DNA from: an uncultured Pseudorhodobacter sp.
GTDB taxonomy: Bacteria; Pseudomonadota; Alphaproteobacteria; Rhodobacterales; Rhodobacteraceae
Direction of reading: 5' to 3'
Assembly (NCBI GenBank): GCA_913062925.1
Contig: CAJXWJ010000022.1
Location: forward strand, 1 to 50,069
DNA: 50,069 nt
Positions 7,883-15,780 of this stretch are shown piece by piece. Positions within the stretch are counted from its first letter, which is position 1. Each line of letters begins with the position of its first letter. Both the position numbers and the translations under genes were made by a program. Below the pieces are notes generated by a model. It saw nothing but the letters and a program-made list of their open reading frames with translations, was not told where the DNA came from and did no database searches.

Positions 7883-8973
7883 GCAGGACAGGCACGGCGC
7901 AGCTGGATACGGTTGGCGGCAAGCCAATAGGCCAAGAGCAGCAAAGGTCCATTGCCGATCTCACCCGATTGCGCCAAGGCCATCAATTGATCAAAGGAGA
8001 TCAGGTGGCCGCGAATATCCTCGGACTCTTCGGCGAGGCCAAAGATCCCTGCGGCATGGTCGGGGAGATTGGTGAGGGCGAGATAGCTGTAGAGGAACTC
8101 GGTCAGAATGCCCGGGGAGGGGTAATACTGGGCCACCGGAAGCAAGGCGGTCAGGGTCAAGCCTGCCTCTTCCAGCGCCTCGCGGCGGGCGGCCTCTTCG
8201 GGGGTTTCGCCCGCGTCTATGCGTCCTGCAATCGCTTCAAGTTGCCAAGGCTGCGGATCGCCGCGCAGGAAAGGGCCGGTGCGGAATTGCTCGACCAAAA
8301 GCACACGGTCGCGCTGCGCATCATAGGGCAGCACCGTGACCGCGTCACAGCTGATAAAGCCGGCGCGGGTGACCTGCGGGCTGAGGCTGCCATCAAAGCG
8401 GCGAAAGCGCAGATCGGCCTCTTCCACCGCGAAAAACCGTTTATAGGGTTGGCGCAGGGCCTGACAGGCAACATCTTGGGGGCCAGCGGGGTGGCGCCGC
8501 GTCACCGGTGCCACTTGGGCTGCGGCGCGCAGGCGGGCCCCCGCCCGGGCCAGCAGCGGGCCAAGCCGGGCGGCCTCAACCTCGGCTTGCGCCACCAACG
8601 CGTATTCCGCGCCGTAACGCGCCGCCCATTGCGCCAAATCCCAAGCCGCAAAGCCCTGATCTGCCAGCGCGGTTTGCGGCAGCAGTGCTGTGGCTTGAAC
8701 CTGTTCGCCCTGCGCCAGCTCGACCGTCACGCGCGCGCACCTTAGGCTGTTGCCTTCGAGCGCCGCCATCGTCTGTAAGTCTTCCGCCGCAAGTCCGCGC
8801 AGCAAAGCCCCCTGAGCCAGCCCGTCGTGCTGGCTTACCAGCAGCGCAGCGCCTGTCTCGGGATCGGCCGCCACCATCAAGCCGCGCAGACTGGCAGGCT
8901 CGAAATCCAGATCGCGGCCCCTCCACAGCGGCGGATAGCGCAGCACCCCCCAGAGAAAGCAGCCCTCGCTCAT
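7870..8973 (-). CDS. trgB: TrgB-like protein: GGCT-like N-terminal domain fused to an ADP-ribose pyrophosphatase-type Nudix hydrolase
   Basis: This 367-residue protein has two parts. Residues about 1-130 look like a gamma-glutamylcyclotransferase-type fold (FLWGVLRYPPLW start, then a region resembling the acidic-residue strand). Residues about 180-360 form a Nudix hydrolase whose box (residues 250-272) has the GX5EX7REXXEEXGX pattern: Gly, Glu, Arg-Glu and Glu-Glu are all present. In R. sphaeroides, TrgB with TrgA contributes to high-level tellurite resistance; the enzyme probably hydrolyses ADP-ribose or a similar nucleotide. I chose the ATG at 8973 because it overlaps the trgA stop (ATGA); an in-frame ATG at 8994 is possible. 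The last codons come from the inverted repeat. Confidence 0.83.
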   Translation of the reverse strand: MSEGCFLWGVLRYPPLWRGRDLDFEPASLRGLMVAADPETGAALLVSQHDGLAQGALLRGLAAEDLQTMAALEGNSLRCARVTVELAQGEQVQATALLPQTALADQGFAAWDLAQWAARYGAEYALVAQAEVEAARLGPLLARAGARLRAAAQVAPVTRRHPAGPQDVACQALRQPYKRFFAVEEADLRFRRFDGSLSPQVTRAGFISCDAVTVLPYDAQRDRVLLVEQFRTGPFLRGDPQPWQLEAIAGRIDAGETPEEAARREALEEAGLTLTALLPVAQYYPSPGILTEFLYSYLALTNLPDHAAGIFGLAEESEDIRGHLISFDQLMALAQSGEIGNGPLLLLAYWLAANRIQLRRACPASSV

Positions 8974-9413
8974 GTAAACCGCCGCGCGGCCCATTCGGTC
9001 GCAAGCCCGCCCAAGACCCCGCCAGCCAGCAAAATCAGCAGCACATCTGGCTGCACCAGCAAGCGGCCCTGCGCATAAAAGATATCAAACACGCTTAAAA
9101 GCGCCTCAACCAAACCGTGATATTTTCCGCTGATCGAGCGCTTCAGCATCAGATAAATCGCCAAAAACAACAGGGCCCAGATCACTATAAACAGGCTTGT
9201 ACGCAGCCCAGCGCCTGCGGCCTTGCCAAAGCTTTGGTGCCGACCTTTGGCGCCAAGCGTCGACCAGCCCAGCACGGCTCCGGTAACTGCCGCGATTTCG
9301 CGCATCCAAGCTGGGCTGCTGGTTGCGGGCAGTTGGGCGGCATAGGCCTGTGCGGCAAAGAAAGCTAGAACCGCAAATATCACGCCTGCCACCAGTTTCG
9401 CCGCAGTTGGCAT
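8970..9413 (-). CDS. trgA: TrgA family inner-membrane protein (tellurite resistance)
   Basis: This 147-residue protein has four hydrophobic segments (about 5-24, 38-54, 66-88 and 118-138). It starts MPTAAKLVAGV and ends with an Ala-Arg-Arg-rich tail, the pattern I associate with TrgA. In R. sphaeroides trgA and trgB together raise tellurite resistance, by an unsettled mechanism. The ATG at 9413 has GAGGA just upstream and is preferred over the ATG at 9428. Its stop overlaps the trgB start, and it begins 16 bases after the cfa stop, so it is most likely the third gene of a phr-cfa-trgA-trgB operon. Confidence 0.8.
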   Translation of the reverse strand: MPTAAKLVAGVIFAVLAFFAAQAYAAQLPATSSPAWMREIAAVTGAVLGWSTLGAKGRHQSFGKAAGAGLRTSLFIVIWALLFLAIYLMLKRSISGKYHGLVEALLSVFDIFYAQGRLLVQPDVLLILLAGGVLGGLATEWAARRFT

Positions 9414-9429
9414 CGCATCCTCACACACA

Positions 9430-10674
9430 CTAGGGTCGTGTAAACGTCACTTGTATTACCTCACAGTTTCCCCCTTCAAAGGTTCCAGCACAAGAGGTCA
9501 AATAAAAGTTCCACATCCGTTTAAACCGCGCGTCAAACCCCAGCTTTTCCACCTCGGACCAGCGATCATTGAACACATCATACCAACGCCGAAGGGTCTG
9601 GCTGTAGCTGCGGCCAAATTCCAGCGTATCGGTGACAGCAAGCCCCACCTTGCCCGCCTCTTGCGCCAAGATTGCAGCCGAGGGCAGCATTCCGCCCGGG
9701 AAGATGTATTTCTGAATGAAATCAACGTTCTTACGGTAGGTGGCAAAGCGGTCATCCTGCACGGTGATCACCTGCACCACCGCCTGCGCCTTGGGTTTCA
9801 GCCTTGCGCGCAGGGTGCGGAAATAGCTGGGCCAATAGGCCTCGCCCACGGCTTCGAACATCTCGATGCTGGCGATGCCGTCATATTCACCGCGCACATC
9901 GCGGTAATCTTGCATCCGAATTTCAACCAGATCCGACAGGCCAAGCCGCGCCATCCGCGCCACGGCGTAATCATGTTGCGCCTGCGAGATCGTCAGCGCC
10001 GTCACCCGAAGCCCGCGCTCTTTCGCGGCATATTCGGCAAAGCCGCCCCAGCCGCAGCCAATCTCCAGCACGTGATCGCCCGCCTGCACGCCCATGCGGT
10101 CGACCATCGAGGCGTATTTGCGCGCCTGCGCGGTCTCGAGGCTTTCTTGCCCATCGGCAAACAGCGCCGAGGAATAGGTCATGCTGTCATCCAGCCACAG
10201 GCTGTAGAAGTCATTGCCCAGATCGTAATGCGCCGCGATATTCTTTTTCGCGCCGCGTTTGGTGTTGGATTGCATCCAGAACCGCAGCTTTTCAAACAGC
10301 CGCATCATCCCCATGCCGGGGAAGCTGTCGTAGACATCGTTGTTGCCCTGATGCACCAGATCCATAAAGGCCATCAGATCGGGGCTGGACCATTCGCCTT
10401 CGACGTAGGCCTCGCTGAACCCCAAATCGCCTTCGCGGATCAGGCGGGCAAAGACATCATTGCTGTGCAAGGTCAGTTCAGCTACGGGGCCCGCCTCGGC
10501 GCCCTCAATGCGAAAGCGGCGGCCATCAGGCAGCACAAAATCCAGCCGCCCGCGCTGCAACCGCTTGGCAATCGCAAAAACCGCGCCGAAATAGCGCGGC
10601 AAATTGCTTTGCCCTTGGGTCGAGGTTAAAATCGCCGCAGATGGACCTGCCATTGCCTCAGACGTCGCCATCAT
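9430..10674 (-). CDS. cfa: Cyclopropane-fatty-acyl-phospholipid synthase family methyltransferase
   Basis: This 414-residue protein adds a methylene group from S-adenosylmethionine across the double bond of unsaturated phospholipid acyl chains at the membrane. The SAM motif VLEIGCGWGG lies near residue 200, with IAAHYDLGNDFYSLWLD and SIEMFEAVGEAYW as conserved family blocks. YIFPGGMLPS and the final MWNFYLTSCAGTFE block are also typical. Its start overlaps the photolyase gene by 17 bases; a second ATG three bases on (10671) is equally possible. In R. sphaeroides a photolyase gene and a cyclopropane synthase gene are adjacent members of the RpoE singlet-oxygen regulon, matching this arrangement. 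Confidence 0.92.
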   Translation of the reverse strand: MMATSEAMAGPSAAILTSTQGQSNLPRYFGAVFAIAKRLQRGRLDFVLPDGRRFRIEGAEAGPVAELTLHSNDVFARLIREGDLGFSEAYVEGEWSSPDLMAFMDLVHQGNNDVYDSFPGMGMMRLFEKLRFWMQSNTKRGAKKNIAAHYDLGNDFYSLWLDDSMTYSSALFADGQESLETAQARKYASMVDRMGVQAGDHVLEIGCGWGGFAEYAAKERGLRVTALTISQAQHDYAVARMARLGLSDLVEIRMQDYRDVRGEYDGIASIEMFEAVGEAYWPSYFRTLRARLKPKAQAVVQVITVQDDRFATYRKNVDFIQKYIFPGGMLPSAAILAQEAGKVGLAVTDTLEFGRSYSQTLRRWYDVFNDRWSEVEKLGFDARFKRMWNFYLTSCAGTFEGGNCEVIQVTFTRP

Positions 10675-12100
10675 TTCCGCCGTTCCCTTCTTTTTGCGCG
10701 CTATAGGCCGCCAAAGCCCGCGCCCGCCCTTCTGCCAGTTCTACTATCGGTGCCGGATAACGCGCGCTTGCGTCAAGCCCCCAGCTTTTGGGGCAAGCGT
10801 CAAAAAACGACAAGGCCTGAGCTGCCGGCACACGCGCGCCCTCGGCGATCCAGCGCCGCCGATAGCGTTGATCAGCGTCAAATTTTTCGGCCTGACCTGC
10901 GGGATTGAACACCCGAAAATACGGTGCGGCATCGGGGCCGCAGCCTGCAACCCATTGCCAGCCCATGGCATTTGCCGCCGGATCCCAATCGGTCAGCACT
11001 TCGGCAAACCAAGCCAGCCCGACGCGCCAATCGGTCAGCAGATGTTTGGTCAGATAAGACCCCACTATCATGCGGGCGCGGTTGTGCATGCGGCCGGTGA
11101 CATAAACCTCGCGCATGGCGGCATCGACAAAGGGTTCGCCCGTCATGCCGCGGCGCCAGCGTTCGGCATCGGCGTTATCGCCGCGCCAGCCAAAGCCTTC
11201 CCATTCGGGCCGCCAACAGGTTGTCTCGATCTGCGGCGCATGGTGCAGCAGATGATAGGCAAATTCGCGCCAGACCAGTTCTTTGCAAAAATGCTCGGCC
11301 CCAGCGGCGCCTTGGTGCAGCGCCCGCTGCCCCGCCGCCCAGATCGTGCGCGGGCCAATTTCACCCCAAGCCAGATTTTCAGACAACCCCGAGGTCGCCT
11401 GCGTCTCGGCTGGAAAGTCGCGCTCTATGCGGTAATCGGCGACCGAGGCTGCGATAAACCCATCCAGCCGCGCCAGCGCTGCCGCTTCGCCAACCCGCTG
11501 ATGCGGCAGCACAACCGCAGCACCGCGCCGCATCGCAGCGCCAAGCTGCCAACTGCCCAGATCCTCGGACGCAGGCCAAAGCTCTGGGGCTGGCAGATGC
11601 GCAGGGGCGGGCACAGGCTGTGCAAAGCCCCGCGCCGAAACCGCGCGCCAGAACGGCGTATAGACCTTGTAATAGCCGCCCGTCCCCGTTGCGACCTGCC
11701 AAGGTTCGATCAGCAGCGCGCCCGAAAAGCTTTCAGCCTCAAAACCATCGGCGCGCAGACTTGCCTTTACCTCGGCGTCGCGTGTCTTGGCGGCGGGGTC
11801 ATACATGCGCTGCCAATAGACCCCGCCTGCCCCCGTCTCGGCCAACAGGGCGCGCAAAACCGGCAAAGCCGCCCCGCGCCGCAGGATCAGCCGCGAGCCG
11901 ATATCCGCCAAAACGCCGCCAAAATGCGCAAGCCCTAGCCCAAGGCGAAACCGCGCGGCGGCCCCCATCGCCTCGGTTTCAGGATCAAGGATGAACACAG
12001 GCAGCAAAGGCCGCCCTGTTGCAACAGCGGCGGCCAGCATGGGATGATCCGACAGGCGCAAATCCCGTCGAAACCATAAAATCAAAGGTGTTTTTGTCAT
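10658..12100 (-). CDS. phr: Deoxyribodipyrimidine photolyase (cryptochrome/photolyase family)
   Basis: This 480-residue, FAD-dependent enzyme uses blue light to split cyclobutane pyrimidine dimers in DNA. The N-terminal alpha/beta antenna domain begins LILWFRRDLRLSDHP (residues 6-20). The C-terminal FAD domain holds the conserved HNRARMIVGSYLTKHLL and WDPAANAMGWQWVAGCG blocks and the DNA-contact region. Length and motifs fit class I bacterial photolyases. It is the first gene of a minus-strand operon with cfa and, probably, trgA and trgB. A predicted RpoE-type promoter lies 23 bases upstream of the start. No strong ribosome-binding site is visible in the short leader. Confidence 0.93.
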   Translation of the reverse strand: MTKTPLILWFRRDLRLSDHPMLAAAVATGRPLLPVFILDPETEAMGAAARFRLGLGLAHFGGVLADIGSRLILRRGAALPVLRALLAETGAGGVYWQRMYDPAAKTRDAEVKASLRADGFEAESFSGALLIEPWQVATGTGGYYKVYTPFWRAVSARGFAQPVPAPAHLPAPELWPASEDLGSWQLGAAMRRGAAVVLPHQRVGEAAALARLDGFIAASVADYRIERDFPAETQATSGLSENLAWGEIGPRTIWAAGQRALHQGAAGAEHFCKELVWREFAYHLLHHAPQIETTCWRPEWEGFGWRGDNADAERWRRGMTGEPFVDAAMREVYVTGRMHNRARMIVGSYLTKHLLTDWRVGLAWFAEVLTDWDPAANAMGWQWVAGCGPDAAPYFRVFNPAGQAEKFDADQRYRRRWIAEGARVPAAQALSFFDACPKSWGLDASARYPAPIVELAEGRARALAAYSAQKEGNGGNDGDV

Positions 12101-12122
12101 CCCAACCCACGTTCTTTCAAGG

Positions 12123-12151
12123 GTTTACGCCCGAAAACGGGCCTTGGATCA
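12123..12151 (-). promoter_or_regulatory. Predicted RpoE (ECF sigma-E) promoter of the phr-cfa-trgAB operon
   Basis: On the minus strand TGATCC (12146-12151) is followed after exactly 18 bases by TAAAC (12123-12127). The R. sphaeroides RpoE/ChrR system recognises TGATCC with a TAA-beginning -10 element about 18 bases further on, and phrA and its cfa neighbour are known targets. Transcription would start about 15 bases before the phr ATG. Confidence 0.7.
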
Positions 12152-12183
12152 CTCGCACATCTCAGAAAGTCAGAAATCTTAAC

Positions 12184-12209
12184 AAAAGGGGGGGGCCGCA
12201 GCCCCCCCC
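12184..12209 (-). terminator. Terminator after the class V PLP gene (G8/C8 stem)
   Basis: On the minus strand eight G residues, CTGCGG and eight C residues are followed by TTTT. It starts 9 bases past the stop codon at 12219, and ends the acuI-class V operon ahead of the phr promoter. Confidence 0.8.
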
Positions 12210-12218
12210 TGCCCGCGG

Positions 12219-13469
12219 TTACAGCACGCGCTCAAGCGCTGCGATCAGGCGCGCCACATCTTCGGCGCTGGTGTAATGGGCCAAAGACATCCGCAGCACA
12301 CCGCGCCCAAGATCAACGCCCATCGCCTCTAAAGGCCGCACGGCATAGAAATCGCCCGCCCAGCAAGCAATGCCTTCGCGGCCCAGCGCCTCGGAAATCG
12401 GCTCGGCTGCGCGGTCAAAGGCCACGGCCACGGTGGGCGCGCGGTCCTCGGCCCGCCTTGGGCCCAACAAGCGCAGATCGTTGCGCGCCGCCAGATAGTC
12501 CAGCAAGGGCGCGACCGCCGCCACCTCTTGCGCCCGCATCAGCCCATGCACCGCGCGGTTGCGCGCTGCCGGATCGGCTTCGGGGGCAAAGTGATGCGCG
12601 TGCAGCGCGTCGATATAATCGGCCATGCCCGCACAAGCCGCAATCTGCGCGTGATCGGGGCCAGCGGGGGTAAAGCGTTTGTACAAAGACCCTGCATTAA
12701 ACGAATGGCCCTGCGCCGGCAGTTCTGCGCCAAAATCTTCGGTGATCACCATGATGCCCTGATGCGGCCCATAGGTTTTATAGGCAGAAAACAAATAGAC
12801 ATCGCAGCCAAGGCTTGGGAAATCGGGAAAGCCATGCGGGGCATAGGACACGCCGTCGACCACGGTGCGCGCGCCTGCGGCACGGGCAATCTCGCAAATG
12901 GCTGAGACGTCGTTGATCTCGGCCACCACATTCGAGCAATGCGGAAAGGCCACAAGTTTCACCCGACCGTCGGCCAAAAGCGCTGCTAGTCCCGCCGGAT
13001 CAAGGCTGCCTGTGACAGGATCAATCTGCCACTCGCGCACCTCGATGCCCTCATCCGCCAGCCTGCGCCAGACGCCTGAATTGGCCTCATGGTCCTGATT
13101 TGTCACCACAATCGCCGCATTCGCGCCGCGCAACCATTGCCGCACCGCTTGCGCCAAAACGTAAGTGTTCGCCGAGGTCGAAGGCCCAAAAGACACCTGC
13201 GGCCCCGCCACACCCATCATCGCAGCAAGCCGCGCGCGGGCCTCGTCCATCTCGGCCCCGCCAGCTTGGGCGGCAGGATAGGGGCCATAGGGCTGCACCT
13301 TACGCTCGGTGTAAAACCGGTGCAGCCGGTCCACCACTTGGGCGCAGGGGTAAGAGCCGCCCGCATTTTCAAAGAACGCATGGCTGGCGGTCAAATCTTG
13401 CGCAAAGGCCGGAAACTGGCTGCGCACGAAGGTCATATCAAGAGATGTCATCGCTGCTGTCTCGCTCAT
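12219..13469 (-). CDS. Class V aminotransferase / cysteine desulfurase-like PLP enzyme
   Basis: This 416-residue, fold-type I PLP protein has the FFENAGGS N-terminal block (residues 32-39), VVTNQDHEAN (about 121-130), the VDGVSY cofactor aspartate (Asp205) and the PLP lysine Lys231 in SAYKTYGPHQG. This is the selenocysteine lyase/cysteine desulfurase (CsdA-like) superfamily. However, I cannot place the mobile catalytic-cysteine loop of true desulfurases, so an aminotransferase or lyase role is open. The start at 13469 overlaps the acuI stop by four bases (ATGA), so the two genes are coupled. What joins it to an acrylyl-CoA reductase is not clear from sequence. Confidence 0.82.
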   Translation of the reverse strand: MSETAAMTSLDMTFVRSQFPAFAQDLTASHAFFENAGGSYPCAQVVDRLHRFYTERKVQPYGPYPAAQAGGAEMDEARARLAAMMGVAGPQVSFGPSTSANTYVLAQAVRQWLRGANAAIVVTNQDHEANSGVWRRLADEGIEVREWQIDPVTGSLDPAGLAALLADGRVKLVAFPHCSNVVAEINDVSAICEIARAAGARTVVDGVSYAPHGFPDFPSLGCDVYLFSAYKTYGPHQGIMVITEDFGAELPAQGHSFNAGSLYKRFTPAGPDHAQIAACAGMADYIDALHAHHFAPEADPAARNRAVHGLMRAQEVAAVAPLLDYLAARNDLRLLGPRRAEDRAPTVAVAFDRAAEPISEALGREGIACWAGDFYAVRPLEAMGVDLGRGVLRMSLAHYTSAEDVARLIAALERVL

Positions 13470-14461
13470 TTGTTCAGATCCACAACCACGCGGCCCTGCA
13501 CCGCGCCGGTCAAAATATCGGCGCCAAGCTGTGGCAGATCGCCAAGACCGACCTCGCGCACCATGCTTTCCAGCTTGGCCATCGGCAGCTCTGCCGCGAT
13601 GCGGGCCCAAGCCAGCTTGCGCCGCTCGAAGGGGCAAAGCACCGAATCAATCCCCAAAAGGTTGATGCCGCGCAACAAAAACGGAATGACCGAGGCAGGC
13701 AGCGCCGAGCCGCCCGCAAGCCCCACAGCCGCAACCGAGCCGCCGTGTTTGATCTGGCCCAAGACCCGCGCCAGCATCGCGCCGCCCACGGCGTCAATGC
13801 ATCCGGCCCAAGTTTCCGCTTCAAGCGGGCGCTTGACCGTCTCGGCCAGCTCCTCGCGCGCCACGATGCGCGATGCCCCCAGGGCGTGCAGATAGTCCGC
13901 CGTCTCGGGCCGGCCGGTGACCGCCGCCACCTGATAGCCGCGCGCGGCAAGAATAGCGGTGGCCACCGACCCCACACCGCCCGCAGCGCCGGTGACCAAA
14001 ACCTCGCCCTTTTCTGGCGTAAGCCCATGATCTTCCAGCGCCATCACCGCCAGCATCGCGGTAAAGCCCGCCGTGCCAACCGCCATGGCTTGGCGCGTGC
14101 TGAGGCCCTGGGGCAGCGGCACCAGCCAATCGGCCTTGACCCGCGCCTTTTGCGCATAGCCGCCCCAATGCGCCTCGCCCACCCGCCAGCCTGTCAGCAC
14201 AACCCGGTCGCCCGCCGCGTAGCGCGGATCGTCCGACGCCTCGACCACGCCTGCAAAATCAATCCCCGCCACATGCGGATAATTGCGCACCAAACCGCCA
14301 CCCTTGGCCGAAAGGCACAACCCGTCTTTATAGTTCAGCGTCGAATAGTCGACAGCCACCGTCACCTCGGCTTCGGGCAGCGCCGAGATCTCCAGATCGC
14401 GCAGCACCGCAACCGCCCCTGCATCGCCCTGCTGCTCCATCACAAGTGCCTTGAAACCCAT
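13466..14461 (-). CDS. acuI: Acrylyl-CoA reductase AcuI/YhdH (zinc-free MDR family)
   Basis: This 331-residue protein is an NADPH-dependent, medium-chain reductase that converts acrylyl-CoA to propionyl-CoA. It matches YhdH/AcuI block by block: STLNYKDGL near 40-48, HVAGIDFAGVV, VVLTGWRVGEAHWGGYAQ, TAGFTAMLAVMALEDHG and the nucleotide motif VTGAAGGVGS. The catalytic zinc ligands of alcohol dehydrogenases are absent. In Rhodobacteraceae AcuI detoxifies acrylate made from DMSP and serves in 3-hydroxypropionate use; no dddL or dmdA gene is in this window. GAGGG sits six bases before the ATG at 14461, favouring it over the adjacent ATG at 14464. A palindrome 13 bases upstream matches the one at the aminotransferase gene. 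Confidence 0.9.
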   Translation of the reverse strand: MGFKALVMEQQGDAGAVAVLRDLEISALPEAEVTVAVDYSTLNYKDGLCLSAKGGGLVRNYPHVAGIDFAGVVEASDDPRYAAGDRVVLTGWRVGEAHWGGYAQKARVKADWLVPLPQGLSTRQAMAVGTAGFTAMLAVMALEDHGLTPEKGEVLVTGAAGGVGSVATAILAARGYQVAAVTGRPETADYLHALGASRIVAREELAETVKRPLEAETWAGCIDAVGGAMLARVLGQIKHGGSVAAVGLAGGSALPASVIPFLLRGINLLGIDSVLCPFERRKLAWARIAAELPMAKLESMVREVGLGDLPQLGADILTGAVQGRVVVDLNK

Positions 14462-14473
14462 CATCTGCCCTCG

Positions 14474-14485
14474 ATTTGATCAAAT
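14474..14485. promoter_or_regulatory. 12-bp palindrome ATTTGATCAAAT, second copy of the candidate operator
   Basis: This exact palindrome lies 12 bases from the acuI start codon, in the divergent region shared with the polyamine-type binding protein. It is identical to the core of the palindrome at 6935-6952. At this position it would block acuI transcription or initiation when bound. Confidence 0.6.
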
Positions 14486-14551
14486 TTTCCGAATTGACGT
14501 AGGGGAAGTCTTGTCAAACGCCCCTTTCCGCGCCGATCTTGCAATAAGACC

Positions 14552-14580
14552 TTGAGACAAGACCAGAGCCAATCTAGCTT
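14552..14580 (+). promoter_or_regulatory. Possible sigma-70 promoter for the binding-protein gene
   Basis: TTGAGA (14552-14557) and TAGCTT (14575-14580) are 17 bases apart and 62 bases upstream of the start. The -10 is weak. The -35 overlaps GACAAGAC, which is mirrored by GTCTTGTC at 14508-14515. Confidence 0.4.
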
Positions 14581-14642
14581 AAATGCGATTTCGGCAAGTC
14601 AGAAGCAAATCTGGCACCGAACCCACCAACCGAGGAGCCTCC

Positions 14643-15692
14643 ATGACCAAAGTTAAAACCCTACTGACCAGCACCGCCGCCGCCTTGGCTTTTGCCTCTG
14701 TCGCTCATGGCGAGGACGTCAATCTGACCGTCTTTGACTGGGCCGGCTTTGAAGAGCCATCGCTGATCACCTCGTTTATTGCCAAGCATGGCATGCCGAC
14801 CTATGCCTTCTTTGGCGATGACGACGAGGCTTTCCAGAAAGTTTCTTCGGGCTTTAAGGCCGATGTGGCGCATCCATGCTCGCAGATGGTGCAGAAATAC
14901 CGTGACGCCGGGCTGATCGAGCCTTGGGATGTCAGCCGTATCCCAGAATACGCCAATATTGCGCCGCGTTTTAAGGATTCGAAGATTTTCGCGGATGAGG
15001 CAGGGGTTTGGTATATTCCAACCGATTACGCCTATACCGCCATTGCTTATAACACCGAAAAGGTGCCCGCAGAAGACGTCGCCTCGCTGCAAGTCTTCGT
15101 GAACCCAAAATATGCCGGCAAAATCTCGCTGCCCGACAACACCGATGATGCCTTCTCGCTGGCCTATCTGGCCACAGGCGTGTCGGATTGGACCAATGTG
15201 ACCGACGCTCAATTCACCGCCGCCGCCGCTTGGCTGCGTCAGGCGCATCAGAACGTGAAAACTTATTGGGTCGATCCGGCCGAATTGGCGCAGTTGATGA
15301 AATCGGGCGAGATTGACATCTCGTGGAACTGGAACGACGCCGTTGCCAATATGCGCAGCGAAGGCGTGCCAGTGGCGTTTCAGCGCAGCCCAAGCGAAGG
15401 CGTCTCAAGCTGGTTCTGCGGCTATGTGAACTTCAAAGACGCGCCGGGCTCGGAAGATCAGGCCTATGATTTCATCAACGCTTGGCTCGAGCATGATTCT
15501 GCCAAGGGTCTTTTGGCGAATTTCGGCTATGCCAGCGCCAATGACGCTGCCTTGAAGGATATTCCGCTTGCAGATCTGCAAGCAGGCGACGTTGACCCAA
15601 TCGACACCACGTTGCTGGCTCAGGTGCCAATTGACCCAGGCTTCCGTGACAAGATGGTTCAGGAATTCGAACTGATCAAATCCGGTTTCTGA
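14643..15692 (+). CDS. Extracellular polyamine-type solute-binding protein (PotD/PotF-like)
   Basis: This 349-residue periplasmic protein has a signal peptide (about residues 1-23, ending ASVAHGED). The mature part begins NLTVFDWAGFEE, with FFGDDDEAFQKV, YIPTDYAYTAIAYN and SWNWNDAVANM, the layout of type 2 periplasmic binding proteins for spermidine or putrescine. The ATG at 14643 has GAGGAG seven bases upstream and is chosen over an in-frame start at 14583. No permease or ATPase genes lie next to it, so it either serves a transporter encoded elsewhere or acts alone. It is divergent from acuI, and a terminator follows directly. The ligand is inferred from family only. Confidence 0.86.
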   Translation: MTKVKTLLTSTAAALAFASVAHGEDVNLTVFDWAGFEEPSLITSFIAKHGMPTYAFFGDDDEAFQKVSSGFKADVAHPCSQMVQKYRDAGLIEPWDVSRIPEYANIAPRFKDSKIFADEAGVWYIPTDYAYTAIAYNTEKVPAEDVASLQVFVNPKYAGKISLPDNTDDAFSLAYLATGVSDWTNVTDAQFTAAAAWLRQAHQNVKTYWVDPAELAQLMKSGEIDISWNWNDAVANMRSEGVPVAFQRSPSEGVSSWFCGYVNFKDAPGSEDQAYDFINAWLEHDSAKGLLANFGYASANDAALKDIPLADLQAGDVDPIDTTLLAQVPIDPGFRDKMVQEFELIKSGF

Positions 15693-15705
15693 TCACACAA
15701 CACGC

Positions 15706-15738
15706 CACCGCCCAAGCCCTTGGTTTGGGCGGTGTTTT
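15706..15738 (+). terminator. Rho-independent terminator after the binding-protein gene
   Basis: CACCGCCCAA (15706-15715) pairs with TTGGGCGGTG (15725-15734), followed by TTTT. It lies 13 bases past the stop codon. Confidence 0.88.
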
Positions 15739-15780
15739 CAGCATCTCGCGGGCTCGTATTTTCAAGCCAGAAAGGCCCAG

